A stretch of DNA of 64,000 bases from Alteraurantiacibacter buctensis (GCF_009827655.1 NZ_WTYV01000002.1:186657-250656), one strand, 5' to 3'. Positions 26,821 through 37,586 are shown, counted from the stretch's first letter. Notes: generated by a model not told the origin, from the sequence alone. Translations and numbers: made by a program.

Positions 26821-28251
26821 ATGTTTTCCACGCACAGCCAGTTCATCGCCGGCCAGTTCAGCAATGGCGATGACGCGCCGGAGCCGGTGTTCAACCCCGC
26901 CACCGGGGCCCAGCTTGCCTCGCTCAATGCGGCCAGCCGCGCGCAGGTGAACGCGGCGGTGGCTGCGGCAGAAGAGGCCTTTGCCGTGTGGGCGGCGATG
27001 ACGCCCGCCGAGCGCAGCCGCCTGATGCTGAAGATCGCCGACCGGATCGAGCAACTGGCCGACGATTTCGCCCAGCTCGAGATGGTCAATTGCGGCAAGC
27101 CGCTGGGCACGGCCAAGGCCGTTGACGTGGGCAACACGGTGGACGTGTTCCGCTTCTATGCCGGGGCCGCGCGCACCGCGCCGGGCATTCCGGCGGGCGA
27201 ATACCGCAAGGGCCACACCTCCATGCTGCGGCGCGATCCACTGGGCGTGTGCGTGGGCATCGCCCCGTGGAACTATCCGCTGATGATGGCCAGCTGGAAG
27301 ATCGCCCCGGTGATCGCGGCGGGCAACACCGTGGTGCTTAAGCCCAGCGAGCATACCCCGCTGACCGCGCTGAAGCTGGCCGAGGTCTGTGCCGAGTTCC
27401 TGCCGCCCGGCGTGGTCAACGTGGTCACCGGCCCCGGTGCCAGCGTGGGCGCGCAGCTTGTCGCCCACCCGCGCGTTCGCATGGTCAGCCTGACCGGCGA
27501 CGTGGCCACGGGCCGCAAGATCCTGGAAGCCGTGGCCCCCACCATCAAGCGCACGCACTTCGAACTGGGCGGCAAGGCCCCGGTGATCGTGCTGGAGGAT
27601 GCCGACATTGCCGCCGCGGTGGAGGCGATTGCGGAAGGCGGATACTACAACGCCGGGCAGGATTGCACCGCCGCCTGCCGCGTCTATGCCCATGCTAAGG
27701 TGCACGACCGGCTGGTGGCCGACCTGGCCAGCGCGGTTTCCGCCATCCCGATGGGCGATCCTGCCGCGCCCGGCACCCAGCTTGGCCCCCTGATCACCCA
27801 GCGCCAGCGTGACCGGGTGGATGGCTTCGTGGCCCGCGCCATTGCCGATACAAAGGCGGAGCTGGTCACCGGCGGGCAGGCGGGCGAGGGCCCGGGCTAT
27901 TTCTACCAGCCCACCCTCATCGCCGGGGCGCAGCATCATGACGAGATCGTGCAGAAGGAAGTGTTCGGCCCGGTGGTTTCGGTCACCCGGTTCGAGGAAG
28001 ACGAGCAGGCGCTGAACTGGGCCAACGATTCCGACTATGGCCTGGCCTCCAGCGTGTGGACGCGCGACGTGGGCCGCGCCACCCGCTTCGCCGCGCAGCT
28101 CCAGTATGGCGTGACGTGGATCAACACCCATTCGGTGAACGCCACCGAGATGCCGCATGGCGGGGTGAAGAGTTCCGGCTATGGCTCGGACCTGTCGATC
28201 TACAGCCTGGAGCATTACATGGTTACCCGCCACGTGATGATAAAGCATTGA
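26821..28251 (+). CDS. puuC: Gamma-aminobutyraldehyde dehydrogenase (PuuC/PatD-like)
   Basis: A 476-residue NAD(P)-dependent aldehyde dehydrogenase. The catalytic Glu is in [18 protein letters not shown] and the nucleophilic Cys in [15 protein letters not shown]; the cofactor-binding segment is [19 protein letters not shown]. The protein would oxidise 4-aminobutyraldehyde (or its gamma-glutamyl form) to GABA in the polyamine pathway. The neighbours (importer upstream, PuuD one base downstream) support this over a general ALDH. PatD is an equally good name, since substrate preference between free and glutamylated aldehyde cannot be read. Confidence 0.82.
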   Translation: MFSTHSQFIAGQFSNGDDAPEPVFNPATGAQLASLNAASRAQVNAAVAAAEEAFAVWAAMTPAERSRLMLKIADRIEQLADDFAQLEMVNCGKPLGTAKAVDVGNTVDVFRFYAGAARTAPGIPAGEYRKGHTSMLRRDPLGVCVGIAPWNYPLMMASWKIAPVIAAGNTVVLKPSEHTPLTALKLAEVCAEFLPPGVVNVVTGPGASVGAQLVAHPRVRMVSLTGDVATGRKILEAVAPTIKRTHFELGGKAPVIVLEDADIAAAVEAIAEGGYYNAGQDCTAACRVYAHAKVHDRLVADLASAVSAIPMGDPAAPGTQLGPLITQRQRDRVDGFVARAIADTKAELVTGGQAGEGPGYFYQPTLIAGAQHHDEIVQKEVFGPVVSVTRFEEDEQALNWANDSDYGLASSVWTRDVGRATRFAAQLQYGVTWINTHSVNATEMPHGGVKSSGYGSDLSIYSLEHYMVTRHVMIKH

Positions 28252-28252
28252 G

Positions 28253-28996
28253 ATGAGTGACAAGCGCCGCCCTGTCCTTGGCATTATCGCCTGCCAGCGG
28301 CGGGTGGGGATTGAGCCTGCGCAGACGGTGATCGAGCGCTATATCCGCCCCACCATGCGCTATGCCGATGTGGCCGCGCTGATCGTGCCCAGCCTGCCGG
28401 ACCTGATGGGCGTTGCCGAAGTGGCCCCGCTGCTGGATGGCGTGCTGCTGACGGGCAGCCCCAGCAATGTCGCGCCCGAGCGGTATGGCGAGGAGGCGGG
28501 TGAAGGCCCCTTCGATCCGGGCCGCGACGACATCGCCATGGGGCTGGTCGATGCCATGACCCGTGCGGGCAAGCCGGTGTTCGGCATCTGCCGGGGGTTC
28601 CAGGAAATCAACGTGGCGCTGGGCGGCACCCTGCGGCGCGATACTTCGGCCAGCGATGACCTGCTGCGCCACCACGCGCCCGATGACGTTGAATTCAACG
28701 CCATGTTCGATCACCTGCACCCCGTGGAACTGATCCCCGGCGGGGTGCTGGCGCAGGCCTTCGGCAAGGACCGCATCACCGTCAATTCGGTCCATTTCCA
28801 GGGCGTGGGGCGGCTGGCCGATGGGCTGGCCGTGGAAGCCACCGCTCCCGATGGCCTGGTGGAAGCCTATTCCACCCATATCGGCAAGGCCCCGGTGATC
28901 GCCGTCCAGTGGCACCCCGAATGGGGCACCGAGGACAACGAGGACAGCCAGGCCTTCTTCCGCCTGCTGGGCCGCACCTTGCGGGGGGAAGGGTGA
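28253..28996 (+). CDS. puuD: Gamma-glutamyl-GABA hydrolase (PuuD-like)
   Basis: A 247-residue class I glutamine-amidotransferase-like hydrolase. The nucleophile elbow is KPVFGICRGFQEINVALGG (Cys near residue 113) and the His-Glu pair is in VQWHPEWGTEDN near the C-terminus. The N-terminal VLGIIACQRR and LLTGSPSNVAPERYG are typical of peptidase C26 enzymes. It releases GABA and glutamate from gamma-glutamyl-GABA. It starts one base after the dehydrogenase stop. Confidence 0.88.
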   Translation: MSDKRRPVLGIIACQRRVGIEPAQTVIERYIRPTMRYADVAALIVPSLPDLMGVAEVAPLLDGVLLTGSPSNVAPERYGEEAGEGPFDPGRDDIAMGLVDAMTRAGKPVFGICRGFQEINVALGGTLRRDTSASDDLLRHHAPDDVEFNAMFDHLHPVELIPGGVLAQAFGKDRITVNSVHFQGVGRLADGLAVEATAPDGLVEAYSTHIGKAPVIAVQWHPEWGTEDNEDSQAFFRLLGRTLRGEG

Positions 28997-29103
28997 TGCC
29001 GATAACCCGCAACAACCGCTTCCTCGCGCGGATCGGATTCTCCCCCTGACCATTGGGGACTTTCCGCCGCCTGCCCCGATACTCTTGCCCGAAAGACCCA
29101 ACC

Positions 29104-30477
29104 ATGCCCCGCAACTACGAGATCGCCGAACTCAAGCGCCTGGACGTGGCGCACCACCTGCCCGCGCAGCAGGACTACAAGCTGATCGAGGACATGGGCG
29201 GCAGCCGCATCGTCACCCATGCCGAAGGCTGCTACATCCACGATGGCGACGGCAACCGCATCCTTGATGGCATGGCCGGCCTGTGGTGCGTCAACGTGGG
29301 CTATGGCCGCGACGAGCTGGTGGAAGTGGCCGCCGAGCAGATGCGCGAACTGCCGTTCTACAACACCTTCTTCAAGACGGTGACACCGCCCACCGTGCTG
29401 CTGGCGCAGAAGATCGCCCAGCACACCGGCGGCAAGCTGCAGCACGTGTTCTTCAACGCCAGCGGATCGGAAGCGAACGACACCGTTTTCCGCATGGTGC
29501 GCCACTACTGGAAGCTGAAGGGCGAGCCGAAGCGGACCGTCTTCATCAGCCGCTGGAACGCCTATCACGGCAGCACCGTGGCGGGCGTATCGCTGGGCGG
29601 TATGAAGGCGATGCATGCGCAGGGTGACCTGCCCGTGCCCGGTGTGGAGCACGTGCGCCAGCCCTACTGGTTCGGCGAGGGCTTCGGGCAGGATCCGGTG
29701 CAGTTCGGCAAGGATTGCGCCGCCGCCATCGAGGAACGGATCCTGGCCGTGGGGCCGGAAAACGTCGCCGCCTTCATCGGCGAGCCGGTGCAGGGTGCAG
29801 GCGGGGTCATCATCCCGCCGCCGGGATACTGGCAGGAAGTGGAGGCGATCTGCCGCAAGTACGGCATCCTGCTGGTAGCGGACGAGGTGATCTGCGGGTT
29901 CGGCCGCACGGGCCAGTGGTTCGGCCACCAGACCTATGGCTTCACGCCGGACCTGGTGCCAATGGCCAAGGGCCTGTCCAGCGGCTACCTGCCGATCAGC
30001 GCCACCGCCGTTTCCAGTGACATTGTGGAGGTGCTGAAGACCGGCGGCGATTTCGTTCACGGCTTTACCTATTCCGGCCATCCGGTGGCCGCCGCCGTGG
30101 CCCTGGCCAACATCGGCATCATCGAGCGCGAAGGGCTGGTGGAGCGGACCCGCGAGGATACCGGGCCGTACCTGGCCCGCGCGCTCACCCGCCTGCTGGC
30201 GCACGAACTGGTGGGCGAGGTGCGATCCATCGGCCTGCTGGGGGCGGTCGAAATCGTGAGCAAGAAGGGCACCAACCAGCGCTGGCTGGGGGCGGAAGGC
30301 AATGCCGGCCCCGTGGTGCGCGACCTGTGCATCAAGAACGGCCTGATGGTGCGCGGCATCCGCGATACCATCGTGATGTGCCCGCCGCTGATCATCAGCC
30401 ACCAGCAGATCGACGACATGGTGGACATCATCGGCAAGTCCCTGGACGAAGCGCTGCCCGTGCTGCGGGCGCTGTGA
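29104..30477 (+). CDS. spuC: Putrescine/polyamine:pyruvate aminotransferase (SpuC-like)
   Basis: A 457-residue class III aminotransferase. The PLP Lys lies in [17 protein letters not shown], the Asp in [15 protein letters not shown] and the phosphate site in [19 protein letters not shown]. It has the N-terminal [14 protein letters not shown] and [23 protein letters not shown] seen in SpuC and related diamine transaminases. It would convert putrescine (or GABA-type amines) with pyruvate to the aldehyde, giving a second, non-glutamylated route. The ATG at 29104 is taken; upstream frame is unconserved. A 107-base gap follows puuD. Confidence 0.82.
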   Translation: MPRNYEIAELKRLDVAHHLPAQQDYKLIEDMGGSRIVTHAEGCYIHDGDGNRILDGMAGLWCVNVGYGRDELVEVAAEQMRELPFYNTFFKTVTPPTVLLAQKIAQHTGGKLQHVFFNASGSEANDTVFRMVRHYWKLKGEPKRTVFISRWNAYHGSTVAGVSLGGMKAMHAQGDLPVPGVEHVRQPYWFGEGFGQDPVQFGKDCAAAIEERILAVGPENVAAFIGEPVQGAGGVIIPPPGYWQEVEAICRKYGILLVADEVICGFGRTGQWFGHQTYGFTPDLVPMAKGLSSGYLPISATAVSSDIVEVLKTGGDFVHGFTYSGHPVAAAVALANIGIIEREGLVERTREDTGPYLARALTRLLAHELVGEVRSIGLLGAVEIVSKKGTNQRWLGAEGNAGPVVRDLCIKNGLMVRGIRDTIVMCPPLIISHQQIDDMVDIIGKSLDEALPVLRAL

Positions 30478-30478
30478 G

Positions 30479-31966
30479 ATGATCGGGCACTGGATCGACG
30501 GCGCGGCTGCGGCGGGCATCGGCCGTTTCACCCCGGTGTTCAACCCGGCCACCGGGGAACAGAGCGGCACGGTGGCGCTGGCCTCCGCCGCCGAGGTGGC
30601 AGGGGCCGTGCGCGCCGCCGCCGCCGCCTTTCCCGCCTGGGCGGCCACCCCGCCGCTGGCGCGGGCGCGCATCCTGAACCGCTTCCTGCGGCTGGTGGAG
30701 GAGCGGGCGGACCAGTTGGCCGCCGTGATCACGGCAGAACACGGCAAGGTCCTGTCCGACGCGAAGGGCGAGGTGCAGCGCGGGCTGGAGGTGATAGAAT
30801 TCGCCACCGGCATCCCGCATCTCCTCAAGGGCGAGATGAGCCCCCAGGTTGGCCGCGGGGTGGACAGCCATGACCTGCGCCAGCCGCTGGGCGTGGTGGC
30901 CGGGATCACCCCGTTCAATTTCCCCGCCATGGTGCCGCTGTGGATGTTCCCGGTGGCGCTGGCCTGCGGCAACTGCTTCGTCCTCAAGCCCAGCGAGCGC
31001 GATCCATCCGCCAGCCTGCTGCTGGCCGCATGGCTGGCCGAGGCCGGCTTGCCCGCCGGCGTGTTCAGCGTGGTGCAGGGGGACAAGGAAGCAGTGGATG
31101 CGCTGCTCACCGATCCGCACGTGCAGGCGGTCAGCTTCGTCGGATCCACCCCGATTGCCCGCTACATCTACGAAACAGCAGCCAGGAACGGCAAGCGCTG
31201 CCAGGCGCTGGGCGGGGCCAAGAACCACATGGTCATCATGCCCGATGCCGACCTGGACCAGGCGGCCGATGCGCTGATGGGCGCGGCCTATGGCTCTGCC
31301 GGAGAACGCTGCATGGCCATCTCCGTAGCCGTGCCGGTGGGCGAGGCGACGGCCGATGCCCTGATCGCCCGGCTGGCCCCGCGCGTGCGGGCGCTGAAGG
31401 TGGGGCCGGGCACCGACCCCGAGGCCGAGATGGGCCCGCTGGTCACCGCCGCCCATCGTGACAAGGTGCGCGGCTATATCGACCAGGGCGTGGCCCAAGG
31501 GGCCGAACTGGTGGTGGACGGGCGCGGGCTGGAACTGCAAGGTTACGAAGGCGGCTATTTCATCGGCGGCACCCTGTTCGACCGGGTCACGCCGGAGATG
31601 GCAATCTACCGCGAGGAGATTTTCGGCCCGGTCCTGTCGGTGGTTCGCAGCGCCGATTTCGACAGCGCGCTGCAACTGGTGAACGACCACGAATTCGGCA
31701 ACGGCACATCGCTGTTCACCCGCGACGGCGATGCCGCGCGCGAATTCGCCGCCCGGGTGCAGGCCGGTATGGTGGGGATCAACGTGCCGATCCCGGTGCC
31801 GATGGCCTTCCACAGCTTCGGCGGCTGGAAGGCCAGCCTGTTTGGTGACCATCACATGCATGGCATGGAAGGGGTGCGGTTCTATACCCGCCTCAAGACC
31901 GTCACCAGCCGCTGGCCCACCGGGATCAGGGCGGGGGCGGAATTCACCATGCCCACGATGGGATAG
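30479..31966 (+). CDS. mmsA: (Methyl)malonate-semialdehyde dehydrogenase, CoA-acylating
   Basis: A 495-residue ALDH of the MmsA branch. The catalytic Cys is in [14 protein letters not shown]. The position that holds a catalytic Glu in hydrolytic ALDHs reads [15 protein letters not shown], the mark of CoA-acylating MmsA enzymes. Other features are [17 protein letters not shown] and [16 protein letters not shown]. It converts malonate semialdehyde or methylmalonate semialdehyde to acetyl-CoA or propionyl-CoA. Starting one base after the SpuC-like stop, it probably takes malonate semialdehyde formed from beta-alanine, a product of spermidine and diaminopropane breakdown; valine catabolism is the other option. 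Confidence 0.88.
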   Translation: MIGHWIDGAAAAGIGRFTPVFNPATGEQSGTVALASAAEVAGAVRAAAAAFPAWAATPPLARARILNRFLRLVEERADQLAAVITAEHGKVLSDAKGEVQRGLEVIEFATGIPHLLKGEMSPQVGRGVDSHDLRQPLGVVAGITPFNFPAMVPLWMFPVALACGNCFVLKPSERDPSASLLLAAWLAEAGLPAGVFSVVQGDKEAVDALLTDPHVQAVSFVGSTPIARYIYETAARNGKRCQALGGAKNHMVIMPDADLDQAADALMGAAYGSAGERCMAISVAVPVGEATADALIARLAPRVRALKVGPGTDPEAEMGPLVTAAHRDKVRGYIDQGVAQGAELVVDGRGLELQGYEGGYFIGGTLFDRVTPEMAIYREEIFGPVLSVVRSADFDSALQLVNDHEFGNGTSLFTRDGDAAREFAARVQAGMVGINVPIPVPMAFHSFGGWKASLFGDHHMHGMEGVRFYTRLKTVTSRWPTGIRAGAEFTMPTMG

Positions 31967-32086
31967 CGGCTCACCCGAGCAGAACCCTTGTGCTGCAAGT
32001 GCGAAAGGCGTAAGGGGCCGCCAATCCGCGCGCCTGCCGCCGCTTTGCCGCTGCCCTTCGCGCCCCCTCCTGTTCAGGCGTTTTCC

Positions 32087-33898
32087 ATGTCGTTCCCCAC
32101 CCCGTTCCCCATGCTGGCCGAAGCGCTGGCCACCCGCGGCTATGCTGCCCCCACTCCCGTGCAGGCCGAAGTCCTCACCCCCGAGGCAGAGGGGCGCGAC
32201 CTGATCGTTTCGGCGCAGACCGGCAGTGGCAAGACGGTGGCCTTCGGCCTGGCGCTGGCGCCGCAGGTGCTGGATGCCAATGGCATCGCCCGCCCCGCGA
32301 TGGCCCCGCTGGCGCTGGTAATCGCCCCTACGCGCGAACTGGCCTTGCAGGTCAGCCTCGAACTGGCCTGGCTGTTTGCCGCCACCGGCCTGAAGGTGGC
32401 CACCTGCGTGGGCGGGATGGACGCCAGCAAGGAACGGCGTGCGCTGTCGCACGGCCCGCAGATCGTGGTCGGCACCCCCGGCCGCCTGCGCGACCATCTG
32501 GAGCGCGGCGCACTGGTGCTGTCGGACATTGCCGTGGCGGTGCTGGATGAGGCGGACGAGATGCTCGACATGGGCTTCCGCGAGGACCTGGAGGAACTGC
32601 TCGACGCCACGCCGCAGGACCGCCGCACGCTGCTGTTCTCGGCCACGCTGCCGCACTCGATCGTTGCCCTGGCCCGGCGCTACCAGCGCGATGCCCTGCG
32701 CATCTCCACGGTTGAGAGCGGGCGCGGGCATGGCGATATCGAATACCAGGCGATCGCCGTGGCCCCGGCCGATATCGAGCATGCGGTGATCAACCTGCTG
32801 CGCTTTCACGAGGCGGAAACGGCCATGCTGTTTTGCGCGACCCGTGACAACGTGCGCCACCTCCACGCCAGCCTGACCGAGCGCGGCTTTGCCGCCGTGG
32901 CCCTGTCTGGCGAGCACAGCCAGAACGAGCGCAACCACGCCCTTCAGGCCCTGCGTGACCGGCGCGCCCGCGTGTGCGTGGCGACCGACGTGGCCGCACG
33001 CGGGATCGACCTGCCCAGCCTGTCGCTGGTGGTCCACGTGGAAGTGCCGCGCGATCCCGAAGTGCTCCAACACCGTTCGGGCCGCACGGGCCGGGCGGGC
33101 AAGAAGGGCACGGCGATCCTGCTGGTGCCCTATCCGCGCCGCAAGCGGGTGGAATACCTGCTGCGCGATGCCAAGGTGAATGCCGAGTGGGTCAAGGCCC
33201 CCAGCGCCGCCGATATCCGCGCGGCCGACAACACGCGGATGCTGGCAGACCTGCTGGCCCCGGTGGAAGCCGACGAGGCCGACCGCGAACTGGCGGCCCG
33301 CCTGCTGGCCGAGAAGAGCGCCGAGGATATCGCCATCGCGCTGGTGCGCGCCCACCGCAGCCGCCTGCCCGAGCCGGAAGAACTGCTGGCCACCGATGCG
33401 CCCCCGCCCAAGGGGCCGCGCGCCGGGTTTGAGGGCAGCCAGTGGTTCCGCCTGAACCTGGGCCGCCGGCAGAACGCCGATCCGCGCTGGATCCTGCCGC
33501 TGCTGTGCCGCAAGGGCCATGTCAGCCGCACCGATATCGGCGCGATCCGCCTGGCCGGGAACGAAACGCTGTTCGAGATCGCCGCCCATGCCGCGCCGGG
33601 CTTCCTCGATGCGGTGAACCGCACGGCGGGCGAGGATGACGACGGGGTGGAGATCACCCGCGTCGATGGCCCGCCCCGCGCCGAGGCCCGCCAGAACCGC
33701 AAGGAATATCGCGGCAACGACCAGCAGCAGCGCCCCGGCGGCTTCGTCAAGCCGCACGGTGCCAAGCCGCCGTTCAAGGGCAAGCCGGGCTTCAAGGGCA
33801 AGCCCCATGGCGATGGCCCGCGTGGTGATGGCCCGCGGGGCGATGGCGGCAAGCCGTTCCACAAGAAGGCACCGTGGAAGGCCAAACCCAAGGGTTGA
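32087..33898 (+). CDS. DEAD-box RNA helicase with DbpA-like RNA-binding domain
   Basis: A 603-residue DEAD-box protein. Motifs run in order: Q motif (TPVQAEVL), AQTGSGKT (43-50), PTRELALQ, TPGRLRDHLE, VLDEADEMLDMG, SAT, and ATDVAARGIDLP with HRSGRTGRAG. A DbpA-like RNA-recognition domain follows (about residues 450-530, LGRRQNADPRWILPLLCRKG), then a basic Gly/Lys/Pro tail (GKPGFKGKPHGDGPRG). It probably acts in rRNA maturation, cold adaptation or RNA decay. The ATG at 32087 begins right before the Q motif; an upstream in-frame ATG at 31988 adds 33 unconserved residues. Confidence 0.88.
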   Translation: MSFPTPFPMLAEALATRGYAAPTPVQAEVLTPEAEGRDLIVSAQTGSGKTVAFGLALAPQVLDANGIARPAMAPLALVIAPTRELALQVSLELAWLFAATGLKVATCVGGMDASKERRALSHGPQIVVGTPGRLRDHLERGALVLSDIAVAVLDEADEMLDMGFREDLEELLDATPQDRRTLLFSATLPHSIVALARRYQRDALRISTVESGRGHGDIEYQAIAVAPADIEHAVINLLRFHEAETAMLFCATRDNVRHLHASLTERGFAAVALSGEHSQNERNHALQALRDRRARVCVATDVAARGIDLPSLSLVVHVEVPRDPEVLQHRSGRTGRAGKKGTAILLVPYPRRKRVEYLLRDAKVNAEWVKAPSAADIRAADNTRMLADLLAPVEADEADRELAARLLAEKSAEDIAIALVRAHRSRLPEPEELLATDAPPPKGPRAGFEGSQWFRLNLGRRQNADPRWILPLLCRKGHVSRTDIGAIRLAGNETLFEIAAHAAPGFLDAVNRTAGEDDDGVEITRVDGPPRAEARQNRKEYRGNDQQQRPGGFVKPHGAKPPFKGKPGFKGKPHGDGPRGDGPRGDGGKPFHKKAPWKAKPKG

Positions 33899-33930
33899 CC
33901 CGGGCGGCTCGACGAAGGCACAGCGGGGGG

Positions 33931-35901
33931 ATGATTAGAACCCCGCTTCGCATCGCCCTGCTGTCCTCCCTGGCCACCCTGGCCGCTTGCGCCACGGTGC
34001 CTTCGGCTCCCGTCGCGCAACTGCCGCTGGCCAGCCGCGCGGTGCCGCTGGTCAACGCTGACGGCCTGCAATTCCGCGACCTTGACCGCAATGGCGCGCT
34101 GACGCCCTATGAGGACTGGCGCCTTTCGCCCGAAGCGCGCGCGGCGGACCTGCTGGCCCGCATGACCCTGGCCGAAAAGGCGGGGCAGATGGTGGTCGGC
34201 AACCTGCCCGGCAACACCCCGCCGTGGCAACCGGCGACCGGCTATGGCGAAGACGGGGTGCGGACGATGATCCGCGACAACCACGTCACCTCTGCCGTCT
34301 CGCGCCTGTCGGTACCCGCGCGGCCCCTGCTGGCGGCCAACAACCACCTGCAGGAAATTGCCGAGGAGGGTCGGCTGGGTATCCCCTTCCTGGTCACCAC
34401 CGATCCGCGCCACGGCTTTACCGAACTGGTCGGTGCCAGCACCACCGGCGGGCAGTTCAGCCAGTGGCCCAACGGGGTGGGGCTTGCAGCACTGGCCGAT
34501 CCCGTGGTTACCCGCCGCTATGCCGAACTGGTAGCGGAAGACTTGCGCGCCACCGGCTTTGCCATGCTGCTCGGCCCGCAAATCGACCTGGCGAGCGAGC
34601 CGCGCTGGCCGCGCAATTTCGATACCCTGGGTGAAGATGCGGAAGTGTCCGCCAGCCTGGCCGAAGCCTTCGTTACCGGCCTGCAGGGCGGGGCGGACGG
34701 GATCGCTCCGGGCGGGGTGGCCGCCGTGGTCAAGCACTTTGCCGGCTATGGCGCATCTAGCAACGGGTTTGACGCGCACAATTACTATGGCCGCCATGCC
34801 CGCGTGACAGCTGCCGAATGGCCCGCGCAGGTGCGCCCGTTCGAGGGGGCCTTCCGCGCCCGTCCCAGCAGCGTGATGCCTGCCTATCCGATCATCCAGG
34901 AACTCACCATCAACGGCGCGGCGGTGGAGCAGGTGGGCGCTGGCTACAGCCGCCACGTGATGGTGGACGAGCTGCGCGAACGGCTGGGCTTTACCGGCGT
35001 CACCCTGTCGGACTGGGCGATCACCAACGATTGCAGCCAGGTGTGCCGCGATGGCGTGCCGGCGGGGCAGATGCCAGACTGGTCCTCGATCTCCACCGCC
35101 TGGGGCGTGGAGGAGCTGACCCGGCCGCAACGTTTCGCCAAGGCGATCGCGGTGGGCATGGACCAGTTCGGCGGGGTGGACGACCCCGCACCGCTGGTTG
35201 CAGCGGTGGAGCAGGGCCTGGTGAGCGAGGCGCAGGTGGATGCGGCAGTCACCCGCATCCTGGTCCGTTCGTTCGAACTGGGCCTGTTCGATGCCCCCTT
35301 CGTGGACGAGGCGCTGGCCGATACGGTGGGCACGCCGGAGGAAGTGGCATGGGGCCTGCGCGTGCAGGCCCAATCCAGCGTGCTGCTGGAGGCGGATCGC
35401 CCCCTGAACCTGGCCCCCGGCACCCGTATCCTGCTGTCCGGCGTCAGCGAGGAAGCGGCGCGCGCCGCAGGGCTGGTGCCGGTGAGCGATCCGGCCGAGG
35501 CACAGGCGGCGATCCTGCGGACCCGGTCACCGTCCGAGATGCTCCACCCGGGCTATCCCTTCGGAGCCATGCACCAGGAAGGCAGCCTGGCTTTTCCCGC
35601 CGATCACCCGGCGCGCCAGTTCATCGATGGCCTGCCTGCCGGCCTGCCGCTTTACGCCGCCGTGCAGCTTGACCGGCCGGCGATCCTGACGCCCGTAAAG
35701 GCGCGGGCCAACGTGCTGCTGGCCACCTTCGGCACCGGCGATGCCGCACTGTTGCAGGTGCTGACCGGCACCGAGGAGCCCAAGGGGCGCCTGCCGTTCG
35801 AACTGCCCAGCAGCATGGCGGCGGTGGAAGCGCAGAGCCCCGGCACGGCCGCAGACAGCGCAGACCCGCTTTACCGGCTGGGCTACCGGCTGGAGCGGTA
35901 A
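33931..35901 (+). CDS. Glycoside hydrolase family 3 lipoprotein
   Basis: A 656-residue enzyme with a lipoprotein signal (lipobox TLAAC near residue 18). Just inside the mature protein is DLDRNGALTPYEDWR, an exact EF-hand-like calcium loop found in this GH3 group. The (beta/alpha) barrel contains AEKAGQMVVGN, KHFAGYGASSNG and the nucleophile Asp in GVTLSDWAITND. The alpha/beta sandwich domain follows from about residue 480. There is no fibronectin III domain. It would cleave beta-linked glucosides or xylosides at the envelope. No sugar transporter or other CAZyme is adjacent, so the substrate is open. Confidence 0.82.
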   Translation: MIRTPLRIALLSSLATLAACATVPSAPVAQLPLASRAVPLVNADGLQFRDLDRNGALTPYEDWRLSPEARAADLLARMTLAEKAGQMVVGNLPGNTPPWQPATGYGEDGVRTMIRDNHVTSAVSRLSVPARPLLAANNHLQEIAEEGRLGIPFLVTTDPRHGFTELVGASTTGGQFSQWPNGVGLAALADPVVTRRYAELVAEDLRATGFAMLLGPQIDLASEPRWPRNFDTLGEDAEVSASLAEAFVTGLQGGADGIAPGGVAAVVKHFAGYGASSNGFDAHNYYGRHARVTAAEWPAQVRPFEGAFRARPSSVMPAYPIIQELTINGAAVEQVGAGYSRHVMVDELRERLGFTGVTLSDWAITNDCSQVCRDGVPAGQMPDWSSISTAWGVEELTRPQRFAKAIAVGMDQFGGVDDPAPLVAAVEQGLVSEAQVDAAVTRILVRSFELGLFDAPFVDEALADTVGTPEEVAWGLRVQAQSSVLLEADRPLNLAPGTRILLSGVSEEAARAAGLVPVSDPAEAQAAILRTRSPSEMLHPGYPFGAMHQEGSLAFPADHPARQFIDGLPAGLPLYAAVQLDRPAILTPVKARANVLLATFGTGDAALLQVLTGTEEPKGRLPFELPSSMAAVEAQSPGTAADSADPLYRLGYRLER

Positions 35902-35909
35902 CCTCTCAT

Positions 35910-35993
35910 TTCGTCATTGCGAGGCCAAAGGCCGAAGCAATCCAGGGCAGTTTACGCGATCCTGGATTGCTTCGCTGCGCTTGCAATGACGAA
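35910..35993. repeat. Palindromic interspersed repeat (REP-like)
   Basis: An imperfect inverted repeat: the left arm starts TTCGTCATTGCGAG and ends GAAGCAATCCAGG (to about 35946), and the right arm starts CCTGGATTGCTTCG (35961) and ends GCAATGACGAA (35993). The arms enclose a 14-base loop. Repeats built from CGTCATTGCGAG/GCAATCCAGG are dispersed in many alphaproteobacterial genomes. Here it sits between two convergent genes and could act as a bidirectional terminator. Confidence 0.75.
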
Positions 35994-36001
35994 ACAGGAA
36001 C

Positions 36002-37438
36002 TCAATACCCCAGCATCGCCTTGGTCTCGAGGTATTCCTCCACCCCATAAACCCCGTATTCACGCCCGTTGCCGCTCTGGCGATAGCCGCCGAATGGGGC
36101 ATAGCCGGACCAGGCCGGGAAGTTGATGTGCACCTGCCCAGCGCGGATGCGGTGGGCGAAGGCGCGGGCATTGTCGATGCTGGCGGACTGCACGTGGCTG
36201 CTGAGGCCATAGACCGTGGCATTGGCGATCCGCTCGGCATCGTCGAGGTCGGTATAGGGCATGATTACCACCACCGGGCCGAAGATTTCTTCCTGCGCCA
36301 CCCGCATGTCCGTGGTCACGGCGGAGAAGATGGTGGGCTTCGCATAATAGCCCCTGGTGAGGCCCTCGGGCCGGCCCGGGCCGCCGCAGATCAACTTCGC
36401 GCCCTCGGCAATCCCGGCCTCGATCAGGCCCTGCACCTTGGTGAACTGCGGGCCGTTGGCCAGCGGCCCCAGCACCGATGCTTCATCCAGCGGATCGCCC
36501 ACCACGATGGCGTTGGCGGCATCGGCGGCCAGTTGCTCAACTTCTGCCAGCCGGTCCGCGGGCACCAGGATGCGGGTTGGCGCGGCGCACGACTGGCCGC
36601 AGTTGCGCATGGCGCCCATCACCGCCTTGGGGATGGAGCCGGCAAAGTCGGCATCGGGCAGGAACACGTTGGGGCTCTTGCCCCCCAGCTCCTGCACCAC
36701 GCGCTTGATCGTGCCCGCCGCACCTTGCGCCACCAGCACGCCCGCGCGGGTGGAGCCGGTGAAGGACACCATGTCCACGTCCGGGTGGCCGCTCATCGCA
36801 TTGCCCACAACGTCACCCGTGCCATTGACCAGGTTGAACACGCCCGCCGGGCAACCGGCTTCGTGCATCACTTCGGCAAACAGCATGGCGGAGAAGGGGG
36901 ACAGCTCGCTGGGCTTCAGCACCACGGTGCAGCCCGCCGCGATGGCCGGTGCGACCTTCGCGGTAATCTGGTACAGCGGCCAGTTCCACGGCGTGATCGC
37001 GGCGACCACGCCAATCGGCTCGCGCCGGATGGTGATCGGTGCGCCGGGGTTCGGCTCCAGCAGGTGCTGGAACCGGAAGGTCTTGAGCACCTCGATCGCC
37101 ACGCGCACATGCTCCACGCCGAAATAGACCTGGCCCGCGCGGGCAAAGCCGATCTGCGCGCCCATCTCGGTCACGATCGCCTGGGCGAATTCCTCGGTGC
37201 GGGCTTCCAGCCCTTCACGCACCCGCTCCAGCAGGGCCATCCGCTCCTCGGGTGAGGTCTTGCTGAAGCTGGCAAAGGCCCGCTTCGCCGCCGCCACGGC
37301 AAGGTCCACATCATCCGCGCTGCCCGCCGCCACCTGGCCGAATACCTCTTCGGTCGCCGGGTTCACCACCGGCAGCAGCGGGGCATTGGGGCGGTCGGTA
37401 AACTGGCCGTCGATGTAGAAGCGGGTATCGGTCTGCAC
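36002..37438 (-). CDS. Aldehyde dehydrogenase, probable 4-hydroxymuconic semialdehyde dehydrogenase
   Basis: A 478-residue NAD(P)-dependent ALDH. The nucleophilic Cys is in MRNCGQSCAAPTR, the general-base Glu in VQELGGKSPNVFLPDADF, and the cofactor site has AAITPWNWPLYQITAK. It reads divergently from the two hydroquinone dioxygenase genes starting at 37587. In other hydroquinone clusters the ring-cleavage product, 4-hydroxymuconic semialdehyde, is oxidised to maleylacetate by an ALDH, so that role fits. By sequence alone a general aldehyde dehydrogenase is equally possible. Confidence 0.65.
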   Translation of the reverse strand: MQTDTRFYIDGQFTDRPNAPLLPVVNPATEEVFGQVAAGSADDVDLAVAAAKRAFASFSKTSPEERMALLERVREGLEARTEEFAQAIVTEMGAQIGFARAGQVYFGVEHVRVAIEVLKTFRFQHLLEPNPGAPITIRREPIGVVAAITPWNWPLYQITAKVAPAIAAGCTVVLKPSELSPFSAMLFAEVMHEAGCPAGVFNLVNGTGDVVGNAMSGHPDVDMVSFTGSTRAGVLVAQGAAGTIKRVVQELGGKSPNVFLPDADFAGSIPKAVMGAMRNCGQSCAAPTRILVPADRLAEVEQLAADAANAIVVGDPLDEASVLGPLANGPQFTKVQGLIEAGIAEGAKLICGGPGRPEGLTRGYYAKPTIFSAVTTDMRVAQEEIFGPVVVIMPYTDLDDAERIANATVYGLSSHVQSASIDNARAFAHRIRAGQVHINFPAWSGYAPFGGYRQSGNGREYGVYGVEEYLETKAMLGY

Positions 37439-37586
37439 GGGGTATCTCTCCTCTTGGTTGGGCTTTCCTGCGCGCCGCCCGTCATGCGGTCAAGGGCCCA
37501 GCCAAAGCCATTGCGGAATGTGACGACGCAGTGTTAGCTTGCCTGTCACGAGGCCGCCGAAGCGGCCCGCCGGGAGAGAGATACGC

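Noticed and set aside
30428-33862. A very long minus-strand open frame (over 1100 codons) antisense to the MmsA and DEAD-box genes
   Set aside because: Its product is rich in His, Arg, Gln and Gly with no domain, as expected for an antisense frame in GC-rich DNA. Both strands cannot code here, and the plus-strand genes have clear motifs.
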